From Streptomyces geranii (GTDB taxonomy: Bacteria > Actinomycetota > Actinomycetes > Streptomycetales > Streptomycetaceae), in assembly GCF_002954775.1 (NCBI RefSeq), contig NZ_PJME01000040.1:1-64000 (forward strand): a DNA stretch of 64,000 bases, written 5' to 3'. Every line of letters begins with the position of its first letter. The stretch's first letter is position 1. The notes below the pieces were generated by a model. It worked only from the letters and a program-made list of their open reading frames with translations. It ran no database searches and had not been told where the DNA came from. Shown here one piece after another: positions 59,272 through 64,000 of this stretch. Both the position numbers and the translations under genes were made by a program.

Positions 59272-60075
59272 ATGACCACCGCCACCACCCGCAACAGCGA
59301 CCGGCGGATCAGCCCGGTCTTCGTCGGGATTCTGGCCGTCACCGCGGTCACTGGCTGGGCGACCTGGACCGGGTTCGCCGAGCAGCCCGGTGTCGCCGTG
59401 TTCCTGTTCGTGACGGCCGCGTGGATCGTCTCGCTCTGTCTGCACGAGTACGCGCACGCCCGTACCGCCCTGCACAGCGGTGACATCTCGGTCGGTGAGA
59501 AGGGGTACCTCACCCTCAATCCGCTGAAGTACACGCACGCCCTGCTCAGCATCGTGCTGCCGGTGATCTTCGTGATCATGGGCGGGATCGGGCTGCCCGG
59601 TGGCGCCGTGTTCATCGAGCGGGGGCGGATCCAGGGGCGGTGGAAGCACAGTCTGATCTCCGCCGCCGGGCCGCTGACCAACGTCCTGTTCGCGGTGGTG
59701 TGCACGGCGCCGTTCTGGCTGGACGCGCTGGACGGCGTGCCCCGCGACTTCCGCTTCGCGCTCGCCTTCCTGGCCCTGCTCCAGGTGACCGCCGCGATCC
59801 TGAACTTCCTGCCGGTGCCGGGGCTGGACGGCTACGGGGTCATCGAGCCCTGGCTGTCGTACAAGATCAAGCGCCAGGTGGAGCCGTTCGCGCCGTTCGG
59901 GCTGCTGTTCGTGTTCGCGGTGCTGTGGCTGGGACCGGTCAACAGCGCGTTCTTCGACGTGATCGACTCGGTGCTGCGCAGCCTGGGGATCGACGCGTTG
60001 GACACGTACTGCGGTCAGGAGCTGTTCCGCTTCTGGCAGGGGTCGAACGACTTCTGCTCGGTCCAGGTCGGCTAG
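59272..60075 (+). CDS. Site-2 protease-like M50 membrane metalloprotease
   Basis: This is a 267-aa protein with about six membrane segments. The zinc site is HEYAH (about residues 58-62, catalytic Glu) with the third ligand Asp in LPVPGLDGYG (about 181-190). There is no PDZ or CBS domain, so it belongs to the compact M50 group. Such proteases cut membrane-spanning substrates, often anti-sigma factors; the substrate is unknown. Its stop codon shares three bases with the stop of the convergent small membrane protein gene. Confidence 0.9.
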   Translation: MTTATTRNSDRRISPVFVGILAVTAVTGWATWTGFAEQPGVAVFLFVTAAWIVSLCLHEYAHARTALHSGDISVGEKGYLTLNPLKYTHALLSIVLPVIFVIMGGIGLPGGAVFIERGRIQGRWKHSLISAAGPLTNVLFAVVCTAPFWLDALDGVPRDFRFALAFLALLQVTAAILNFLPVPGLDGYGVIEPWLSYKIKRQVEPFAPFGLLFVFAVLWLGPVNSAFFDVIDSVLRSLGIDALDTYCGQELFRFWQGSNDFCSVQVG

Positions 60076-60257
60076 CCGGCCGCCGGCGGCCTGTCGGCCT
60101 GCTTGCCGCGGCGTACGTAGTACCAGCACATGTTCGACGACAGGCCCGCCAGCAGTACCCACACGATGCCCAGCAGATTGCCCTGCGCGAAGGACACGGC
60201 TGCGGCTGCCACCGCGAGGAGGCAGACGGCGAGGGCGTAGAGGGCGAGGCGGGGCAT
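60072..60257 (-). CDS. Small two-segment membrane protein
   Basis: This 61-aa protein has two hydrophobic stretches (about 3-22 and 28-44) and a basic tail (YYVRRGKQAD). ATG 60257 has AGGAG eight bases upstream, much better than the longer frame starting at 60326. No family is recognised. It is convergent with the M50 protease gene, the two stop codons overlapping in CTAG (60072-60075). Confidence 0.65.
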   Translation of the reverse strand: MPRLALYALAVCLLAVAAAAVSFAQGNLLGIVWVLLAGLSSNMCWYYVRRGKQADRPPAAG

Positions 60258-60330
60258 GGGGTGGACTCCTGTCGGGGGGGGCGCCGGTCGGGGGACACTG
60301 GCAAAGGCCCGTCCAGTGTCCCCCATCCGC

Positions 60331-61059
60331 TCAGATGTCGGTGACGCGCAGGCCCGCGTGGGCCTTGTAGCGGCGGTTCACCGAGATCAGGTTGGCGACC
60401 AGCGACTCGACCTGGTGGGCGTTGCGCAGCCGGCCCGAGAAGACGCCTCGCATGCCGGGGATACGGCCGGCCAGTGCCTGCACGATCTCCACGTCCGCGC
60501 GCTCCTCGCCGAGGACCATCACGTCGGTGTCGATCTCCTCGATCTCCGGGTCCTGGAGCAGTACGGCCGACAGGTGGTGGAAGGCTGCCGTGACGCGGGA
60601 GTCCGGCAGCAGGGCGGCGGCCTGCTGGGCGGCGCTGCCCTCCTCCGGCTTCAGCGCGTACGCGCCCTGCTTGTCGAAGCCGAGCGGGTTGACGCAGTCG
60701 ACGACGAGCTTGCCGGCCAGTTCCTCGCGCAGGGATTCGAGGGTCTTGCCGTGGCCGTCCCAGGGCACGGCGACGATCACGATGTCGCTGCGGCGCGCGG
60801 TCTCGGCGTTGTCGGCACCCTCGACGCCATGGCCGAGTTCGTCGGCGGCGGCCTGGGCACGGTCGGCGGCACGCGACCCGATGATCACCTTCTGGCCGGC
60901 CCTGGCGAGCCGGTAGGCGAGGCCCTTGCCCTGCGGCCCGGTCCCGCCGAGCACGCCGACGACGAGCCCGGAGACGTCGGGAAGGTCCCAGGGGTCCTTG
61001 GCGGGAGCCTTCGCGGGGCTGCTCGGTGCAGGGGTCTGTGCGCTGTCGGTAGAGGTCAT
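60331..61059 (-). CDS. npdG: F420-dependent NADP+ oxidoreductase
   Basis: This is a 242-aa protein. After an Ala/Pro-rich N-terminal tail (about 1-30), the Rossmann motif VGVLGGTGPQGKGLAYRLA binds NADP, SRAADRA supplies the phosphate-contacting residues, and VVDCVNPLGFD and AFHHLSA match the F420-binding side of this family. It transfers hydride between NADPH and the deazaflavin F420, supplying reduced F420 for redox enzymes. It lies between the small membrane protein and the sialidase gene, all on the minus strand, with gaps of 73 and 37 bases. Confidence 0.93.
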   Translation of the reverse strand: MTSTDSAQTPAPSSPAKAPAKDPWDLPDVSGLVVGVLGGTGPQGKGLAYRLARAGQKVIIGSRAADRAQAAADELGHGVEGADNAETARRSDIVIVAVPWDGHGKTLESLREELAGKLVVDCVNPLGFDKQGAYALKPEEGSAAQQAAALLPDSRVTAAFHHLSAVLLQDPEIEEIDTDVMVLGEERADVEIVQALAGRIPGMRGVFSGRLRNAHQVESLVANLISVNRRYKAHAGLRVTDI

Positions 61060-61096
61060 GGGCCGACTTTACGTCCGTGTCCGGGCGGCCATGGGG

Positions 61097-62173
61097 TCAG
61101 GTGAGGTGGGTCACGGGGACCCTCCGGAAGGGGATCCTCTCGTACGGGCCGAAGTCGCCGGTCTCGAAGAGGAGTCCGACCGTGTCGGCGTCGACCCGGA
61201 CCAGGTCGGAGTAGGCGGCGGGCAGGCCGTTCACCGTGTCCGCCGGGCGCCAGGTGGTGCCGCCGTCGGTGGAGACGCGGATCGTCATCAGGGCGCGGGC
61301 GGCGGGGTCGGCGGGACCGGAGAAGAGGAGCAGGTCGGGGTCGCGGAGCTGGAGGACGCTGGCCTGGCAGATCGGTGCGGACAGGCCGGCCTGCGGGCGG
61401 AAGGGCTTTACGAGGGTCCGGCCGCCGTCGGTGGAGTGCGCGTCGGCGCGGTTGCCGGGCGACGGGGAGTCGTTACGGGTGTTGAAGTAGACGCGGCCGT
61501 CCGGGAGTTCGGCGGCGGTGGTCTCGTTGACGTTGATGTACCCGTTGGTGTTCTCGTCGAGGTAGCCGATGGACCAGGTCTCGCCGCGGTCGTCGCTGAG
61601 CAGGCAGTGGCCGCTGTTGTAGCGGGCCTCGTTGCCGAGGTCCGAACCGGTGGGCGGGACGGTGTGGTTGGCGGCGACGACGACCCGGCCGGTGCTCAGC
61701 TGAATGGCGTGGCCCGGTGTGGTGGCGTACCAGCGCCAGGACGGGTCCTTCACCTGGGCGGTGATCTCCACGGAGGAGGACCAGGTGAGGCCGTCGTCGT
61801 CGCTGTGCCGGACCCAGATACGGCGGCCGTCGGCGGCAGAGACGTTGCCGAGCAGGATGTCCTTCTCGGTCACCGTGCCGGAGGCGCGGACGTACACGAG
61901 GAGGATGCGGCCGGTGTCGAGGACGACGGGGGCGGGGTTGCCGGCGAGGTTGGTGCCGTTGTTGGCGGCGACGGTGAGCGGGCCCCAGGTGCGGCCACCG
62001 TCCGTGGAGCGCTTCAGCACGATGTCGATGTGCCCGTGGTCCGACGCGGAGTCGACCCGGCCCTCGCAGAAGGCGAGCACGGTACCGGCGTGGCTGACGA
62101 CGACGGCCGGGATGCGGTAACTGGCGTAGCCCTCCTGGCCGGACCAGAAGGGGATGCTCGTCTCTGCGGTCAT
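61097..62173 (-). CDS. Exo-alpha-sialidase-like beta-propeller protein without a signal peptide
   Basis: This is a 358-aa protein. The sialidase start motif YRIP (Arg of the arginine triad) is at about residues 19-22. Asp-box repeats STDGGRTWGP, SDDDGLTWSS, SDDRGETWSI, STDGGRTLVK and STDGGTTWRP mark the six-bladed propeller. NETTAAELPDGRVYFNTR supplies the Glu and a second Arg, and AAYSDL the nucleophilic Tyr. The active-site residues therefore look complete. There is no signal peptide or upstream in-frame alternative, so it is probably cytoplasmic, unlike most secreted sialidases. Confidence 0.88.
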   Translation of the reverse strand: MTAETSIPFWSGQEGYASYRIPAVVVSHAGTVLAFCEGRVDSASDHGHIDIVLKRSTDGGRTWGPLTVAANNGTNLAGNPAPVVLDTGRILLVYVRASGTVTEKDILLGNVSAADGRRIWVRHSDDDGLTWSSSVEITAQVKDPSWRWYATTPGHAIQLSTGRVVVAANHTVPPTGSDLGNEARYNSGHCLLSDDRGETWSIGYLDENTNGYINVNETTAAELPDGRVYFNTRNDSPSPGNRADAHSTDGGRTLVKPFRPQAGLSAPICQASVLQLRDPDLLLFSGPADPAARALMTIRVSTDGGTTWRPADTVNGLPAAYSDLVRVDADTVGLLFETGDFGPYERIPFRRVPVTHLT

Positions 62174-62327
62174 ACGGCGGCTCCTCGGTGGGGCGATGAG
62201 TAGTACTGCTTACGTGAGTGCGTGGTGGGGACAGTGATTCGGGTTCTTACCCAGGTTGGGCGGAATCATGGTGAAGTGCGCGCCCCGAGTTGTCCGTTGC
62301 GGCAGGATGCGCGGTCATGGATGCCGT

Positions 62328-62897
62328 ATGGATGCCGTGAGGGTCGCGCTGCTGCGCGAAGTGCTGGCCGGAACCGAGTGGTTGGGGGCGACTCGGCGGT
62401 TCGCGGGGGCGTTGCGGGGGTCCGTGGTGTCGTACGGAGGCGGACTGCTGCTGACGGGCACACCGGAGTACGAGCCGTGGCACCTGGCGGCGCATCTGGT
62501 GGACGAGGCGGCGTGGTCGGGTACGCCGGAGCTGGCACCGACGCTCGTACGGTCGGACGGGCTCGGGCGGATCGAGGCGGCGCGGCGGGGGGAGACGTTG
62601 CTGGTGGTGGCGCCCGAGGGGGTGGACGGGGGGCTGCTTGAGCGGGTGCTGGATGCTCGGCGGGGTGGTGTGAAGGTGCTGGTGCTGGGGGCGGGGGAGG
62701 GGGAGTTGGTGTCGCTGGCGGATGAGTGGCTGGGGGTGCCTGAGGGGGTGGAGCTGGACTTGGACACCGTGCAGCACCTGGTGAGTGCGGCGGCCGGGGA
62801 GAACACGGTGCCGGCGGTCCGGGGGCGACGGGGTTTCCGCGACCGCCTGTCCCGGCTGGCGGACGTCTTGACGGCACCGCCTCCGTCGCGCTGGTAA
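62328..62897 (+). CDS. Conserved hypothetical protein
   Basis: This is a 189-aa soluble protein without signal or membrane segments. The N-terminal part (VALLREVLAGTEWLGATRRF) is helical. The middle (VVSYGGGLLLTGTPEYEPWHLAAHL) and the strands ETLLVVAPEG and VKVLVLGAGEGELVSLADEWL alternate in an alpha/beta pattern. No family is recognised. ATG 62328 is chosen as the last Met before the conserved-looking region; a near-exact repeat of ATGGATGCCGT (62317 and 62328) offers two possible starts in different frames. It is divergent from the sialidase gene. Confidence 0.7.
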   Translation: MDAVRVALLREVLAGTEWLGATRRFAGALRGSVVSYGGGLLLTGTPEYEPWHLAAHLVDEAAWSGTPELAPTLVRSDGLGRIEAARRGETLLVVAPEGVDGGLLERVLDARRGGVKVLVLGAGEGELVSLADEWLGVPEGVELDLDTVQHLVSAAAGENTVPAVRGRRGFRDRLSRLADVLTAPPPSRW

Positions 62898-63018
62898 AAA
62901 CTTTTCCCGCCCACCCACCCGTCTCGGCACCTCACCTGCCTTCGGCAGAAAGCACACGGGCTTGCGGCCGTAGAAAACCTGTTGCCCCTCCCTCCCCCAC
63001 CCCACAACATGACCCCAC

Positions 63019-64000
63019 GTGACCTCAGCGATCCGCGCCCTCCTCCCCGATCTCTCCCCTTGGCATGCCTCCCCCGACTTTCGGAAGCTCTGGCTGTCGG
63101 GGTTGATCACCAACTTCGGGAGTTTTCTGACCTTCGTCGCGTTGCCGGTGCAGATGAAGGAGCTGACCGGGTCGGCTGCCGCCGTCGGGGCGATCGGGGC
63201 CGTGGAGTTGATTCCGCTGATCGTGTTCGGGCTGTACGGCGGGGCGCTGGCCGACGCGGCGGACAAGCGGAGGCTGATCCTGTGGACGGAGGCCGGGCAG
63301 GGACTGCTGTGTGCCGTGCTGCTCGTCAACGCCCTGCTGCCCGACCCCCTCATCTGGCCGCTGTACGTCGTCGCCGCGCTCACCTCGGCCCTCGGGTCGG
63401 TGCAGCGGCCCGCGCTGGACTCGCTGATGCCGAGGATCGTCGCCCATGAGCAGCTGCCGGCCGCCGCCTCCCTCAACGCCTTCCGCTGGACGGTCGGCGG
63501 GGTCGCGGGCCCGGCGCTGGCGGGCGTGGTCGTGGCGTACGCGGGGCTCGGCTGGGCGTACGCCATCGACGTCGTGACCTTCGCCGTGTCGTTGCTGTTC
63601 GTCGTGGGGCTCGCCGCCTCCCCCGCCTCGCACGAGGCCGCGAAGCCCTCCCTCCGGTCGATCGCCGAGGGCGCCCGGTACGCCTGGAACCGCAAGGAAC
63701 TCCTGGGCACCTACGCCATCGACCTGGCCGCGATGTTCCTGGCGATGCCGCTCGCGGTCCTGCCCTTCCTGGCCGACGAGCTGGACGCCGAGTGGTCTCT
63801 CGGCCTGATGTACGCGGCGATCCCGGCCGGTTCGCTGATCGTGAGCCTCACCAGCGGCTGGACGTCGCGGGTGCACCGGCACGGGCGGATGGTGGTGCTG
63901 GGGGCGGCGGGCTGGGGGCTCGCGATCGCCGCGTCCGGGACCGTGGGCAACGTATGGCTGGTCCTGCTGTTCCTCCTCGTGGCCGGCTGCTTCGACATGA
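63019..64000 (+). CDS. MFS transporter (EntS/MFS_3-like), 3' end outside window
   Basis: The frame opens at GTG 63019 and runs off the window end, giving at least 327 residues. After a polar start, HASPDFRKLWLSGLITNFGSF leads into segment 1. The motif-A loop GGALADAADKRRL lies between segments 2 and 3, and NAFRWTVGGVAGPALAGVVV fits the exporter group that includes the enterobactin exporter EntS. At least eight membrane segments are inside the window. It should export a small molecule such as a siderophore or drug. No convincing ribosome binding site precedes the GTG. An overlapping ATG (63009) is in another frame. Confidence 0.88.
   Translation, partial: MTSAIRALLPDLSPWHASPDFRKLWLSGLITNFGSFLTFVALPVQMKELTGSAAAVGAIGAVELIPLIVFGLYGGALADAADKRRLILWTEAGQGLLCAVLLVNALLPDPLIWPLYVVAALTSALGSVQRPALDSLMPRIVAHEQLPAAASLNAFRWTVGGVAGPALAGVVVAYAGLGWAYAIDVVTFAVSLLFVVGLAASPASHEAAKPSLRSIAEGARYAWNRKELLGTYAIDLAAMFLAMPLAVLPFLADELDAEWSLGLMYAAIPAGSLIVSLTSGWTSRVHRHGRMVVLGAAGWGLAIAASGTVGNVWLVLLFLLVAGCFDM

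Overview
The window is about 70% GC with almost exclusively G/C third codon positions, frequent GTG/TTG starts and many secreted starch-degrading enzymes. Together these indicate a Streptomyces chromosome. The content (glnII, the secreted amylase/pullulanase, malR-malEFG-aglA, glnE, a second GS-I-like glnA, nadE, panB) matches, from memory, the conserved core region around SCO2210-SCO2270 of S. coelicolor. I see no rRNA, tRNA, CRISPR array, intact insertion sequence or integrated prophage.

Layout. 1-9.7 kb: the 3' part of an APH-fold kinase, a repeat-rich gap, a small conserved protein, an ArsC-like protein, a secreted protein with an RlpA-like barrel, glnII (glutamine synthetase II), a receiver-less winged-helix regulator preceded by a possible 40-aa leader peptide, a NarL-type two-component pair, a secreted DUF1996 protein and a small lipoprotein. 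9.8-16.7 kb: a membrane protein whose cytoplasmic half resembles an ECF sigma factor, an operon of a ferritin-like putative diiron protein plus a phthalate-dioxygenase-reductase-type reductase followed by a TetR gene, a tautomerase, and a receiver-GAF-SpoIIE phosphatase.

16.7-34.3 kb is a starch and maltodextrin module: a 1,822-aa two-headed amylase-pullulanase, two secreted alpha-amylases (one with two CBM20 domains), the cytoplasmic alpha-glucosidase AglA, the maltose ABC transporter MalEFG without its own ATPase, and the LacI-family repressor MalR. Extracellular enzymes would cut starch to maltodextrins, MalEFG would import them and AglA would hydrolyse them. Recurrent GCAAG/CTTGC motifs upstream of the amylases and malE-malR look like MalR operators. 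A ferric-reductase-like flavocytochrome sits inside the module.

34.3-47 kb: a PAP2 protein, glnE (glutamine synthetase adenylyltransferase), a VOC protein, the GS-I-like GlnA2 without an adenylylation tyrosine, a DUF3105-DUF305 pair, a sedolisin protease, nadE, an SMI1/KNR4 protein and a short stretch of gene debris. 47-64 kb: two MFS exporters (one paired with a TetR and a clear palindromic operator), an endonuclease/exonuclease/phosphatase-fold protein, panB, a DrrAB-type ABC exporter, a large SARP-type (AfsR-like) regulator, an M50 protease, an F420:NADP+ oxidoreductase, a sialidase without a signal peptide, a hypothetical protein and the 5' part of another MFS transporter.

Most of the window is ordinary core chromosome. 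The less explained items are the membrane-anchored sigma-like protein, the putative diiron oxygenase operon, the leader-peptide-like small ORF, the 46.6-47.3 kb debris, and several short tandem repeats (7, 10 or 11 bp units) placed just upstream of genes. All functional statements come from reading motifs by eye; no database search was run.
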